Assembly (NCBI GenBank): GCA_016271365.2
Contig: CM057459.1
Location: forward strand, 494,293,501-494,357,500
Length of the DNA stretch: 64,000 bases
Direction: 5' to 3'
Origin: Neoceratodus forsteri
Lineage: Eukaryota > Chordata > Ceratodontiformes > Ceratodontidae
In this document: piece after piece, positions 46,050 through 57,377 of the stretch
How positions within the stretch are numbered: the stretch's first letter is position 1
Layout of the letters: the number at the start of each line of letters is the position of its first letter
Made by a program: the position numbers and the translations under genes
The notes under the pieces: model-generated
Database searches by the model: none
Seen by the model: the letters and a program-made list of their open reading frames with translations, nothing else
Told to the model about the DNA's origin: nothing

Positions 46050-47160
46050 GGGGGGGTACGTGATACAACATCACTTACAGTATTCCTGTCCCAATATTAT
46101 GGTGCCACTGCATTACTAAAGAAGTTTGGCACTTCACAATTCTCATATTTGCAATTCTCTCTGATACTGTACCCTTAATGTCAGGCAAAATGCATTTGGA
46201 TGAATTTGCTCTCAAAAGGCAGTGTGTGTGGTAAAACTTAATTTTGGGCTGCTCCAGTGCATCCTTTTTCAACTCAGCTCTTAGTAAATCTCAACAATGC
46301 ATCTAATAGAAATAAAACTGAAATTTAGGAATATTCATCATTTGGTACGTCAAGAACATCTTAAACATAAAAGCCACCTGACACTCAGGATGTCTCCGCA
46401 TTGATCTGAGTCTTTCTCCAGAACCCAGGTCAACCACACTGCAAGCACTAGTGTTAAAGCTGCATCAGTTTGTCGGTTCAGAAATTATGTGTTTTTAAAC
46501 GGAAGCTTATAGTTAGAGAAATATTGATATGTTAGATAGGTATATTGTTCATCCATTGATATTTTGAAGGTTTATCATTAGTGATTATCAATACATTTTC
46601 ATACTATAGTTTACAATGATCAAACATTTTTATCTTGCTACTTAAGGACAGTATTACTATCACATATTGTTATCGCCCTGACTTCCAGATTCCATTGAAA
46701 AACAAAGTTCCTATCCCTAATGTTTCCAAAGTTATCCCTTTTCCAAAGACAATGGCCCAGATATTCAGAGCTCGGCACAAGTACTGCCACTTGTGCTGCC
46801 ATTGTGGTTGCCAGGCTATGGCAATATATTCAAATGGATATCGCTTGCTGATGGAGTGGCACTATCCGATTGAATATCAGTCCATGTTGATGCAGTGCTA
46901 GTGGATCTACGCTGCTCTAACACAGACCAGGGCTATATATGGACCACAGAAATAGTGCTGCCCAAAACAGGATAGTGCCAGGTCCCTGTTGGCCATATCT
47001 AGCCCAAGTATGCAAATGAGCTCTCTTAGGGGCCATCTGCACACTCATTATGGGCTCATTTGTATGGGTTGCAGCAACTCCTTACTGCCCCTGTCAATGT
47101 CAGCATCACTTCCTGGTTGTTCAGTGGCTCCTACCACCCCCACCCTCACCCCAATCATCT
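46050..47160. other. Unassigned; possible element start near 46,752
   Basis: TGGCCCAGATATTCAGAGCT at about 46,752 looks like a transposon terminus (GGCCCAGATATTCAG). The expected inverted partner was not found before the CR1 at 47,493, so the element, if real, is truncated. No gene motif seen. Confidence 0.35.
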
Positions 47161-47164
47161 GATG

Positions 47165-47345
47165 GATATCTATTCTAAAAGTCCCTGGTGGTCTAGTAGT
47201 TCTCCCACACCCTCATCACCCGGTAGATATGTATTCTAACAGTCCCTCATGGTCCAGTGGTTTCCCCCACCTACTGCTCACCCATTTGATATGAAATGTA
47301 AATGTCCCTGGTGGTCCAGTGGTTCCCCCACTCCTCCAACCATAC
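47165..47345 (+). repeat. Minisatellite, about 60-bp unit, three copies, inverted relative to 42.9 kb
   Basis: Units containing GTCCCTGGTGGTCTAGTAGT and TCCCCCAC start near 47,180, 47,240 and 47,302. The reverse complement of the array at 42,851-43,140 has the same wording (CCCTGGTGGCTAGTGGTTCC). It is one family in two places. Confidence 0.7.
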
Positions 47346-47492
47346 ATGCACCCCCCATTTGTCAACTCACCAAGGACCCCTGCCACACACTCCCCCCACC
47401 CTGCATGTCGGTCCCATGAAAGTGGAGGCTGGCATAGTCCTTCTCTCACCTCTTCAGCTAGTCTGCCATCTGACAGTTAATGGAGCACAATT

Positions 47493-48460
47493 TAGAAACA
47501 TAGAAACATAGACAATGATGGTAGAAAAAGACCAGTAGTCCATCCAGTCTGCCCAAGTTCTCTATAATCCCTGGAACCTACTGTTCCTCCAGGGTACTAA
47601 CCCTCCCTGTCCTCTCTCTATTCTTCTCCTTGGCCCTGTCACCCTCGGTAACCACTGTCCCCTTCATTATGTCTCAACCCTGTTTGAATCCCCTGACTGT
47701 TTATGCACTCACCACTTCAGCCGACAGACTGTCCAAGGTTCCACAACACTTTCCATAAAGTAGCACTTCCTCACATCTCTCCTGAACCTGCCTCCTGTTA
47801 ATTTCCATTTGTGTCCACAGGAACAAGAATTGGTATTCAGGCTAAATAGTTCACCACAGTTCACTTTGCTAATTCCTTTAAGGAACTTGAAGGTCTCTAT
47901 CATATCTCTCCTCTCCCTTCTGGTCTCCAGTGAGTACATATTTAGTGCTTTGAGGTGCTCCTCATAAGATCTGCCCTGCTGACCCTGAATCATTTTTGTT
48001 ACTCTGTGCTGCACTGTCTCCAACCTATCCTTATCCTTTCTGCGGTGAGGACTCCAGAACTGGGCGCAGTACTCTAGGTGAGGCCTCACCAGGGATCTAT
48101 AGAGAGGGAAAAGTATTACTTATTTTCTTCTGCTATCAATACCTCTCCCGATACATCCCAGCATCCTGTTAGCCTTGATATAGGCCTTGTTGCACTGACT
48201 CGATTGCTTAAATGAGTTGCTAATGACAACTCCCAGATCATGTTCCTCATCTGTAATGCTAAGCCTCTCTTCTTCCATCCAGTACTCTGTCTTAGGATTC
48301 TTTTTCCCTAGGTGCATTACCTTGGACTTTCTAGCACTGAATTTTAACTACCAGACCTTTGACCACCCCTCTAGCTTTTGTAGGTCTCTATGCGTGTCCC
48401 TTATTCCCTCTTTACTATCCACCCTCCCACATAGTTTTGAGATTCAACCTATCATCAGCC
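47493..48460 (-). pseudogene. CR1 LINE 3' part (5'-truncated)
   Basis: The terminus lies at 47,493-47,512 (complement of TCTATGTTTCTATGTTTCTA). On the minus strand 48,317-48,120 encodes MHLGKKNPKTEYWMEEE and DEEHDLGVVISNSF, then RMLGCIGRGIDSRRK. 48,089-47,709 encodes MRPHLEYCAQFWSPHRRKDK and MIQGQQGRSYEEHLKALNMY, then LETRRERRDMIETFKFLKGI and RKCYFMESVVEPWTVC. It is the best preserved CR1 C-terminus here, with few stops. The truncation point at about 48,460 lies just before the hAT-like element's target duplication. Confidence 0.9.
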
Positions 48461-48524
48461 ATCCACATCCCAGTAACTCACATGCACACAGTGAAGAGAT
48501 AAATGTGGCAGTTTCAGTTACACA

Positions 48525-50626
48525 TAGAGATGCAGTGAATTTAAATTCCACCGGTGAAGTGAACGCAAAGTGGGCTCTTCGCGTTGCAGCGGAGTGGGCA
48601 ATGCAAAGTGCTCACTCCGCCTTGTCATTACCACTTCATGTTAAGGCAGAATGGCAACGCGAAGTAAGGCGAAGTCATTGTTTTTAATGGACTTCGTATT
48701 CCTCATTATGATTCTAAGTGATCCACTTGGTGTTTCAGATTTGGCAGCCCCCCCAACCCACACATCACATGGCTTACAGTACTGTAAGTCACATGCTCTT
48801 TAGCTAGGCAGGAAGAAAGAGAGTCATACAAGCAGACACTTTTACTTTCTCCTGTGTAGATGGAGAGAGAGTAGTGTGTTTTATGACTGCTGATACTTTG
48901 AGATCAGAGTGAGGAGGAGATTTAAACTTTGATTTAGACCCAACCGCTTTTTTAAAAGCTACATTTTTTTGTCTTTTCTGTACTCTTTTTTACTTAATTT
49001 GCTCTTTCTGTAAATTTTATTTTTCTTACAGGCTTAAAATACATCCAAGTAACTATTAAAAAAAATTAACATTGTGATTTGTGACGTGATCATAAATCGT
49101 GATTTGTGACTGCATTTGTGACCGTGATGATGACGAAATGCAAATGCCTATGGCTGTACTTCCCCGGGCCCCGATGAGGTGTGACACAAAACTCCCCAAC
49201 TTAAAAACACTCATTAATGAGTACAATGGTGGAGTGGTGAAGTATGAAGAGATACTACAAAACAGGCTTACAATACATCCAAGTAACTATTAAAAAAGAT
49301 TAATGTTTTGATTCATGACGTGATCGTAAATCGTGATTTGTGACTGCATTTGTGACTGTCCGTGATGATGAATAGCGTAATTTGTACCATGAGTGACTCA
49401 TGATAATGGTCCTGACTTAAAAACGCATTTTAATGAGTACAATGTTCATGCAGAATTATGCACCACACCTTTCCAGTACTCTGAAGGGAAGCCAAAGAAA
49501 CAACTGTGCTTAAGTTAGAGATGGAGATTGGGCTTTAAAGAGATGCAAACGCACAGACACATTAAGATTGCACTGTGCACTGAAGAGATGCAGATGCAAC
49601 GATACAACACCTAACCAGTGCTCACCATCAGAAATTCAAAAATCTGGAAAATAATTCCTTTGTCAGTTGGGGAGGGCCGTGGAGGGCAGTGTACTGCACT
49701 GCTACAGTCACTAGTACTAGTAAAGATACCACAAAGAAGTACAAAAATTACACAGCTGCAATGGATAGCAGGTTCACATTGCTGAAATTATGTGGCACAA
49801 TAACAGGTGTCTGATTTGATGACATGCGTCACACACATACTAAGTAATGCATAGCAAATTGAAAACTTCAGTAATACAACCACATATTTTAAACAAACTA
49901 AAATTATGCACTGCTGCACCACAACAATCAGCAAAAAAATGGCAAGAATTATTGAACATATTACTGTGTGTACATTAACACAGTTATACAAGAAAAATAT
50001 CACCAAAACAGAAAGCACTGTCTTTTTCTCCAAGTTAATCTACCTACACCTCAGATATGCCCTTCCCCCAAAGCACACTTCCTCTGTCTCTCAGTACACA
50101 GACTGAATATTGTACATTAACAATCAAAATCCACACACAAACAATAAACGCTCGATGATATAAGCACAGGAGGGTTTTCTATAATCGGTGAACTAAAATT
50201 TCAGCAAAACAAATGACCCCAAAAGGCTTTTTTTAACAGCTTTTAGAAGGTTTGAATCATAGAGCTCTCAGAGCAGATTGTCTCCTACAGCTTCATACAC
50301 ACATTACCCCAAACTGAGGCTGTGAAGAACAATCTAGAGCCCATGTGACCTGAAATCCCATGAATCACTGCAAAATTCTCCTTTGGAGCTTAAAAAACAA
50401 GGCGAAGTGAGGCGCAGTACATTGTTTTCAATGTACTTCGCCTTAAGAATTGGTGGAGTAGTGGTTTGGGAAGGTGGAGTAACACAAAGTCATTGTTTTC
50501 AATGGACTTCACGTTACCCATTATAATGCAAAGTACTCCGCTTCACGTTGCGGAGCACTCCGTGAATCCGCCTTCACTCCACGGATCACTTCGCAGAGCG
50601 AATTGGGGCCACTTTGCCCACCACTA
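48525..50626. mobile_element. hAT-like non-autonomous DNA transposon, 2.1 kb
   Basis: A perfect 8-bp target duplication GTTACACA flanks it (48,517-48,524 and 50,627-50,634). The ends read TAGAGATGC on the left and, reverse-complemented, TAGTGGTGGGCAAAGTGGCC on the right. Both fit the TAG.G.TG.GC form of hAT termini, with short imperfect TIRs. Three hairpins built on CATTGTTTTCAATG lie near the ends (48,670-48,696; 50,410-50,444; 50,479-50,517), among many GCGAAGT-like motifs. No transposase is encoded. An internal direct duplication occupies 49,028-49,446. Confidence 0.8.
49028..49446. repeat. Direct tandem duplication, 234-bp period, inside the hAT-like element
   Basis: ACAGGCTTAAAATACATCCA at 49,028 recurs with one change at 49,262. 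Both copies continue through ATCGTGATTTGTGACTGCAT and AATGAGTACAATG. The second copy fades after about 49,446. Confidence 0.85.
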
Positions 50627-50634
50627 GTTACACA

Positions 50635-50920
50635 TTACGTTATGGCTATATTCCTTTCTGATTGCCTGAAGTATCAGACATAAAAGCAGAGTGACAGCAA
50701 AGTTCCCTTTTGTCTTAATATTTAAAATTATCAGGAGGGACAATGGTGCTGTAGCCAGTTTGTACAGTTTTAAAAACAGAAAAAAATGTTTGAAATTTAG
50801 AGGACGAATGGCTTCCAGTATCCGGGCAGATCAGCTGATTTGGATAATCACTGGTAAATGACAGCTAGGAGGAACCTAATTTAAGTGACATACAATAAAA
50901 AATGCCATCATAGAAACTAT
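50635..50920. other. No recognisable gene
   Basis: Short unassigned spacer between the hAT-like element and the LINE 5' monomers. Confidence 0.4.
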
Positions 50921-50926
50921 TATGCT

Positions 50927-51147
50927 CAGCTCCTCCGAGGGTCACGAGCGCAGAAACGGAGCCCTCCCCCACAGCTCTCCAGCTCCCAGCACAGATTCCA
51001 GCTTGGCTCCCTCGAGAGTCATGAGGGCAGAAATGGAGCACTCCCCCACAACTCTCCAACTCCCAGCACAGATTCCGGCTCGGCTCCTCCAAGGGTTGCG
51101 AGGGCAGAAATGGAGCCTACCCCACAGCAGTCCAGCTCCCAGCACGG
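50927..51147 (+). repeat. LINE 5' monomer array, three units of 72-77 bp
   Basis: Units start at 50,927, 50,999 and 51,076 (CAGCTCGGCTCC..CGAGGGT, then GCAGAAACGGAGCCC and CTCTCCAACTCCCAGCACAG). A fourth copy sits at 52,285-52,360, followed by the same GATCAAAGTGGTCTCTACAA sequence that follows the third unit. The LINE coding region starts about 0.7 kb after the fourth copy. This suggests GC-rich 5' UTR monomers. Confidence 0.8.
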
Positions 51148-51255
51148 TACGATCAAAGTGGTCTCTACAACCAATGGGAGAAGATTCTTGGCGCCTTTTT
51201 TTTCAAAACAATTTCAACCTGCCTCCTGATTTAACATTGCCACTAGCCTGCTATT

Positions 51256-51855
51256 TTTTTTTTTTTTTTACATTCTATTTATTTACTCCAGAGGGCTGGG
51301 CATCCTTCCAGAGTACTTGCTGGGCTAGGGCCTCTAACTCCCTGCTTGAACCCTGTGCTGAGGAACTTCTCCACCCACACTGCCCAGACCAGACTCTAGC
51401 CCCTGCACTTAGCTAGGGTCCGCGCAGCCTATGGGTTGGCGCCCGGGAAGCTCCCGACAAGCTGGGCCAGTGGTGGGATGTGAGTCGTGCCTCGGAAGTC
51501 CCCATCATCTCCACAGTCCCTTGGGGGGGGGTTCTGCTTGCAGTTTTACTTGTGCTGTCCCCCTGCCCCTTGCGAGGTGCACATCTGATGGTCTGGTGCA
51601 CGGCAACCCTGCCAGCATCGGCCCCGCTACTATGTGCATGCCTGTCCTGCTGCACTGCCTCTGGTCTCCACTGGGGCCGCTAACAGGCTGGGACATCCCA
51701 CACTTGCTTCCCAGGGGAGGAGAGCACCACAAGTGCACTCATCCTCAACCCTCCCCTGCCGACCCCTGGCACCCGAGCTCGCTCCCGAACCCTGGTCACC
51801 AGCATGGCACAAGGTGTGGCATCCAGTGCCTCAATCCTCAGTGCCACCGGGCCAT
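51256..51855 (-). mobile_element. GC-rich poly(A) retroposon, copy 2 (unrecognised family)
   Basis: A perfect 15-bp duplication CACTAGCCTGCTATT (51,241-51,255 and 51,856-51,870) brackets a 600-bp GC-rich insert. Its minus strand ends in a GTAAATAAATAGAATGT segment and poly(A) (T-run at 51,254-51,270). Reverse-complemented, it shares GGTTCGGGAGCG (51,791-51,780) and TGCTCTCCTC (51,726-51,717) with the copy at 13,724-14,246, at 65 versus 64 bp spacing. Both copies begin within about 65 bp upstream of that block. Long target duplication plus poly(A) is the L1-type signature. Several frames of 60-176 codons exist but none is shared with copy 1, so it is read as non-coding. Confidence 0.8.
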
Positions 51856-53078
51856 CACTAGCCTGCTATTACCCATAGAATCAATGCTTAACCTACTTTA
51901 TATGCTAATTTCTGTCGCCATACAGCATTTTGCAGGCTGTATTTTGTGGAAGAGGTGCTGAACTAAAATCGGACTAACTGCCTTTCAGCAGATCACTGTT
52001 TATTTTTCTGTTGTTTAAAGCAAATTTAAATCAGGCTCTGTCCTGTAAAATAATAGAACTGCCTGCTCACTTATCTTTTGAGTTGCTCTTTTTCCTCTTA
52101 ATCCGAATTTAGTCTAGCAAAAACAAAAAGTGCAACTCAGCAACCAACAGATCAATTTGTTTAGCCCCAGCAAAGTCTTTTGTCCTGAGTCCCCACCACC
52201 CCACCTGCCCTGCAGCCCCCTCATTGAACAAAGCATGCCTGTGCCAGTTTCTAAACTCCTTCTCTCTCTCTCTCTGCTTCCAGATTCAGCTCGGCTCCCC
52301 CGAGGGTCGCGAGGGCAGAAACGGAGCCCTCCTCCACAGCTCTCCAACTCCCAGCACAGGTATGATCAAAGTGGTCTCTACAACAGATGGGAGAAGACTC
52401 CGCTGACGCTGCGGGTTGGCTCCCCACCACCCCCACCACCACCCTTAGTCGACTGTCAAATATATAGCAGATGTCACGTGATTGCCAAAACCTATCAGTG
52501 CACTTTTCCATCTGTAGAATATCTGCTCTTGCCTCTAGTTGCCACTATTGCTTGCAATCCACTTTTTCCCTTCCACTTGCCAACTTTTAACCACTTAACC
52601 ACAATGATTCTAACCCTGCTCCTCTGCCTTCTCTTAGAAACTCACCCATCCTCGTACCCAGCTGCCCCTTACAGTACCCCCCTTACCTCTGACCCCTCAC
52701 CCCTAACCCACGTTTTCACCACTCTTTCCATCTTCCATGAGTCATCCAGCTCTCCTCCCTCCTGGACCTCACCCATGTTGACACATCCCCCTCTCTCCTC
52801 CTCACCAACACTCCACCCCCCTCCCCACCCCTTAAACTCTCCCCATCCACACATTCCTCCTGCTCCTCAAACCTCCTCAATCTTGAGGCATCTTTCTGTT
52901 GTCTTAACCTCTGCAGTCTACCCTCCAGAAGCAGTCCTGCTCGATCAGAGCGCCCCCCACTACTTCCCTCCCCCCTTCTCCTTGCTCCAGTGGGCACATA
53001 CATCATAACCCTGGCCCTGAAATGCCCAGACCCACGCAGCCCCACCCCTGCTGTTCCAGACTACCCTCCTACCACACC

Positions 53079-53830
53079 CCAAGCTATCTCCTCAAGGGCC
53101 TCCGTATTTTTCACCTCAATGCAAGGAGCCTCCTCCCTAAACTGGATGCCCTCACGGTATGGTTCGCCCAGTACCACCCCGATGTACTCTGCATCTCAGA
53201 ATCCTGGCTAGCTCCCAGAATTCCCAATTCCTCTCTCACTATTCATGACTTCAACCTATTCAGCCAAGACCATGGAAAGCGAGGCGGAGGTGTAGCACTA
53301 TACGTCAGGCAATCTATCACGTGCTCTATAATATTCAAGGAAGCCTGCCCTTCCTCCCACAAGTCCATTGTTGCATGTCTATCCTTTCCCTCCTCCACCC
53401 CCTTTACATTGGAGACCTGTATGCCCAGCCAAAGACCTCAGCCGACTCCCTTGTCAAAGCCATCTCTTCAATCTCCTCAGGTACATCCAATGGAGAGCTT
53501 GTACTGTTAGGTGATTTCAATCTTGACTGGCTCTCCTCCTCCCACCAAGCCCACCTCCCTAATGATAGAAGCCCTCAATCTCTCCCAACTTATCCAGGAG
53601 CCTACCCACCTAAATCACCAGTCCCAAAACCACACCCTGCTGGACTGGATTTTATCCTCCAATCCCCACCGCATCTCTGCCTCAGGCATCTTCTCAGACG
53701 CTCTCAGCGACCACTGTACAGTATCATCTATTGCATCAGCAAAATATGCTCAACAGACTCCCATCCAAAATGTATCTGGTCTCACTCCTTACACCTCCTC
53801 AGTGAGCCTGCCCTGCTCCAAGACCTAATA
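53079..53830 (+). pseudogene. LINE endonuclease domain (L2/Rex1-like)
   Basis: The opening block is LRIFHLNARSLLPKLDAL, with DVLCISESWL (box II, Glu retained), GGGVALYVRQSI and, after a frameshift at about 53,400, PKTSADSLVKAISSI and LVLLGDFNLDWLSSS (box III Asp and Asn retained). After a second frameshift at about 53,545 come LIQEPTHLN and LLDWILSSNP, then GIFSDALSDHCTVSS (catalytic SDH). All catalytic boxes are intact, so only indels inactivate it. This APE-type nuclease nicks target DNA. Confidence 0.85.
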
Positions 53831-53864
53831 AATGCTGACTGGTCACCAGTCCTTTCGGTGACAG

Positions 53865-55740
53865 ATGTTGACATTGCCTTATTCCACTTCTGTGACATCT
53901 TCCAATGCACATGGGACCTCCATGCACCCCTCAGGAAACGTAGAGTTAAACACTACTACCACCCCTGGATCTCACCCGATCTTATTGCTTTGTGTCATTC
54001 TAGAGATAAGACTTGTAGGCGGTACAAGACCACCCGTGCTACATGTGATCTCCAGTCCTACAAACAACTCAGAAACAAGTGCACGAAGGCCATCCATCTA
54101 TCCAAATCCTCCTACTTCAAAGCACAACTTTCCCAAACTCAAAACTCCCCTGCATCCTTCTGGAAGGTGATCAACTCCCTTCTCAACCCCCCCATCTAGG
54201 CAAGCATATCCTGTCCTGAACTTTGATGGCAGATCCGTCTTGGACCCAGAGTCTGTAGCAGAACTCTTCAATAAATTCTTCACCTCCTGTGCTGTGCCCG
54301 ACCTCCCCATGCCCACCCCCACCCAACCATGACCCTACTGGACCAATCCCCTACCCTGGTTTCGCTCTTCTCCTCCTTTCATGCCATGGGAAGTCTCTCA
54401 ATGCAATCACCACCCTAAACCAATCGAAATCCAGCCCTGACAGGTTTCACTCCAGACTGCTACGTACATCTGCCACTGCCATAGTTGCCCCCTTGACACA
54501 CATAATAAATCTCTCCCTCTCCACAGCCACAGTTCCTGCAGCCTGGAAACTGGCAAAGATCATCACTCTACACAAAGATGGAGATCCCTCTTTACCTGGG
54601 AACTACAGGCCCATCTCACTCCTCCTCTCCCTTATAAAGGTCCTTGAATCCCTCATACTGTCTAAACTGTCAGACTTCCTCTCCTCAGATAACTCCCTCA
54701 CACCTGTGCAGTCAGGTTTCAGAAAGCACCAGTCCACTATCACTTCTCTGCTACAAGTAACTGACTCCTTGCTCTCGGCCATGGATCAAAGCCAAACCTC
54801 TGTCGCCATCTTTATTGACTTGGCAAAAGCCTTTGACTCCACCTCCCACCCATTGCTACTCCACAAACTCTGCTCCCTTGGCATAGCCCAGCCTGCTGTT
54901 GATTGGTTCTGCTCATTCCTCCTAAATAGATTACAGTCAGTTCAAATAGGCGACACCCTCTCCCCTCCTCTCCCTATCCTATCTAGTTTTCCCCAAGACT
55001 CTATCCTCGGCCCCATCCTCTTCTCTATTTTCATTAATGACCCTCCCTCTGCCTGCCTCTCCTCAAATGTGCATCTTTACGCAGATGACAGTATCATCTT
55101 TGCCTCTGGCCACTCCTACAACAGCGTCTTTCCCAATCTCCAGGCTGACTTCAACCGAGTCCAGTCCTGGTTCCTGGAAAACCAGCTAAAACTAAATATC
55201 ACTAAAACTGTCACCATGGTTTTTGGATCAAGACAGAAGTTAGCCTCCCTCCCTGCCCCCCCAGTGATCACCACCCTGGACAGTTCTGCCCTGGAATTGG
55301 TCCCAGCTTTCAAAAACCTGGGTGTCTGCTTGGACAGCCACCTGTTTCACCACTCACATTGAGTCTATCTGTGCCAAACTCTGGCCAAAACGTGCCGTCC
55401 TATATCGGCACAAAGCCAGCCTACCCCTTCCCACCTGGTGCGAGCTTGTACATAAAACAATCTTGCCAGTGTTGGATTACACCGATATTGTTTATGGAAC
55501 AGCCCCAACCTCTTCTCTCTCCAAACTGTACGTTCTACTTAACTCTTTCTGCTGCTTTGCCACTGCCTCCCCCCCCACACACTCACCACTGCACCCTCTA
55601 CACTCCACTCTCCCTTGCCCTGCTCTCCCACAGAAGAACCATCCACAGCATCTCCCTCATAGCAAAATTCGGGGCTCGGCTCCCTCCCCCTCACCTCACT
55701 TCCTGCCTGACCCCAGCAAACTCACTTGATTACCCTCTCT
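53865..55740 (+). pseudogene. LINE reverse transcriptase and C-terminus (L2/Rex1-like)
   Basis: The linker (SPDLIALCHSRDK, KCTKAIHLSKSSYFKAQLSQ) ends at a stop at 54,197-54,199. RT: AWKLAKIITLHKDGD, NYRPISLLLSLIKVLE, VQSGFRKHQSTITSLLQVTD, motif A AIFIDLAKAFDSTSHPLLL, motif B decayed to SSFPQDSILGPILF (from GVPQGS), motif C HLYADDSIIFAS intact, then LKLNITKTVTMVFGSRQK. 357 codons are open from 54,289. A frameshift near 55,345 leads into the C-terminal ILPVLDYTDIVYGTAP block. The RT active site is preserved, but motif B is altered. Confidence 0.85.
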
Positions 55741-56529
55741 GATACAGGGACTTATGCTCCTTTCACATCCCTCACCCACAAAGTGTCTCCGGGAAAGCTG
55801 CCTTTTCGCACTGGCTCCCCCTTCTCTGGAACAGCCTTCCCTCTGACCTGCACCAGACCTCCTCTCTTTCAGCTATAAAAAAAACTCCTCAGGCTCCTCC
55901 CCACCCCACCCTGCTCCAATTTCCCAAATATTTCCCAGAACACCCCCTAAGCCCCACCACCTTAAGATAATTTTTTTGCAGCAGTCCTGAACACTATTTC
56001 TGTATACTGGCTGACTCTTTAATGAATGTAAAAATGTTGTGTACTGTATGAAATATGGTTGTGTATACTGAGTCTTTTTGAAATTACCTTGTGAATACTC
56101 TACTCACTTCTGTGTACGCTCTGTACCCGGGTCGCGCCTGGAATCGAGCTTCGGCTCAGTGTGCCTTTCCCGGTTATCAATTTTTAATAAAAATAAATAA
56201 ATAAATTATGCCATTTGGTCAGCCAGTAACAGGTGTTTGTGATATGGGGCAGACAAATAGTAGGTACACTTTCTTGACTCTGTCACAAGCAGAATAGTCT
56301 AATGCCACTCCTTCATTTATGTCAGAAACTGTCTCATACTGAACAGACTTGTGGAGGGGGGACCTCTGAGCTTCTCACCGTACCAAGAGAGAATTAAAGA
56401 GGCACACAACTGCACTTTGACAAATAAATACACTGTGAGACATATTAATTTATGTTTACATGGTAAATTTTATTACTCTGCCATAGGGAAAAAAAAACTA
56501 AAAAGAAGAATTTTCATGTTATGATTGCC

Positions 56530-56760
56530 ATTGATCTTTAAAGATTTTTTATTCTTGCTGTAAATTATTTATTTAGGAAGACTGTTCCAAATTCCACTAT
56601 AATTGTGTAAAGAAGAATTTTCTCTTGTTTGTTTTAAAGTTGGGTGCCTTTGTCTATCATGATTCCACATTATGTGGTCTTATACCTCTAGATTAAGTTC
56701 CTTCAGTAGGTAGCAAAAGTAAAAGAAAATATTTCCTTATATTGTAAATCCACAAGCAAA
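56530..56760 (-). mobile_element. Faint CR1-like 3' coding fragment
   Basis: On the minus strand KNKRKFFFTQL and a following W-N-L-E-Q-S-S read fit a decayed FFTxxVVxxWNxLP CR1 block (about 56,560-56,640). Upstream blocks are barely visible. Confidence 0.4.
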
Positions 56761-56764
56761 ACTT

Positions 56765-57375
56765 GCCAGATGGGACGTGCCGTCATGATTTTGCATGATG
56801 CTACAGTTTAGATTGGGGGGGGTGAGTCAGGGTCAGGATGATAATGACACTAACCAATTAGGTAGATGGTGTATTCAGAAGTGTAAGCATGGTTACCCTG
56901 AAAGTGAATATGGGTAAGACAGCTGAAGAAACAACACCAACATCAAAGGAGAAAAAGACAGTGCCACTTGTAAAAGTGTAATAAACAGTTGATGCTCATC
57001 AACTACATATTTTTAATTATTTATTCTTTGGAGACTAGTTTACATAACACATTACTGCAACAGTGTAATACATAGGCATAGCATGAAAATAGCAAATTGT
57101 ACAGTTCCAGGGGTTATAAAGAGAAAAGTGCCATTACATCAATACATCCGATAGAGCTCACGTACCCTGTTGCAGAGTGCTTCATTATCAACTGTGCATG
57201 GATTCCAAAGAGACAGGTTACAAAAGTATGCTGATCCTAACAATATTATTGAAGGGATGACATATCTTTTCAAATATTTCTGATTTATTTTTGAAGTAAT
57301 AATGAATTTGTTGTATCTGTGTAAATCCAGCATATTATTTAAGCCAATCACCTCTCTCGACAGCACCCTTTAAAG
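56765..57375. other. No recognisable gene
   Basis: AT-rich. The minus-strand 75-codon frame at 57,366-57,139 has no motif that I can name. Confidence 0.4.
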
Positions 57376-57377
57376 AT

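Larger units (their letters stand above)
52285..56209 (+). mobile_element. L2/Rex1-like LINE with 5' monomer and 3' (AAATA)n tail
   Basis: The order is: a 5' monomer (52,285-52,360), an untranslated or poorly conserved Pro/Ser-rich region to about 53,075, endonuclease (53,079-53,830), linker (53,865-54,199), RT (54,420-55,360), C-terminus (55,360-55,740), and a 3' UTR ending GGCTCAGTGTGCCTTTCCCG, GTTATCAATTTTTAATAAAA and ATAAATAAATAAA at 56,148-56,209. The monomers at 50.9 kb could belong to the same copy, in which case the 5' end lies near 50,927. Frameshifts in EN and RT make it inactive. Confidence 0.85.

Noticed and set aside
51431..51961. 176-codon frame in GC-rich DNA
   Set aside because: It spans the poly(A) retroposon and its target duplication and is not conserved in the other copy.
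52130..53008. 292-codon Pro/Ser/Thr-rich plus-strand frame before the LINE endonuclease
   Set aside because: Low-complexity CT/CA-rich DNA gives long open frames. It overlaps the 5' monomer and has no ORF1-type motif.
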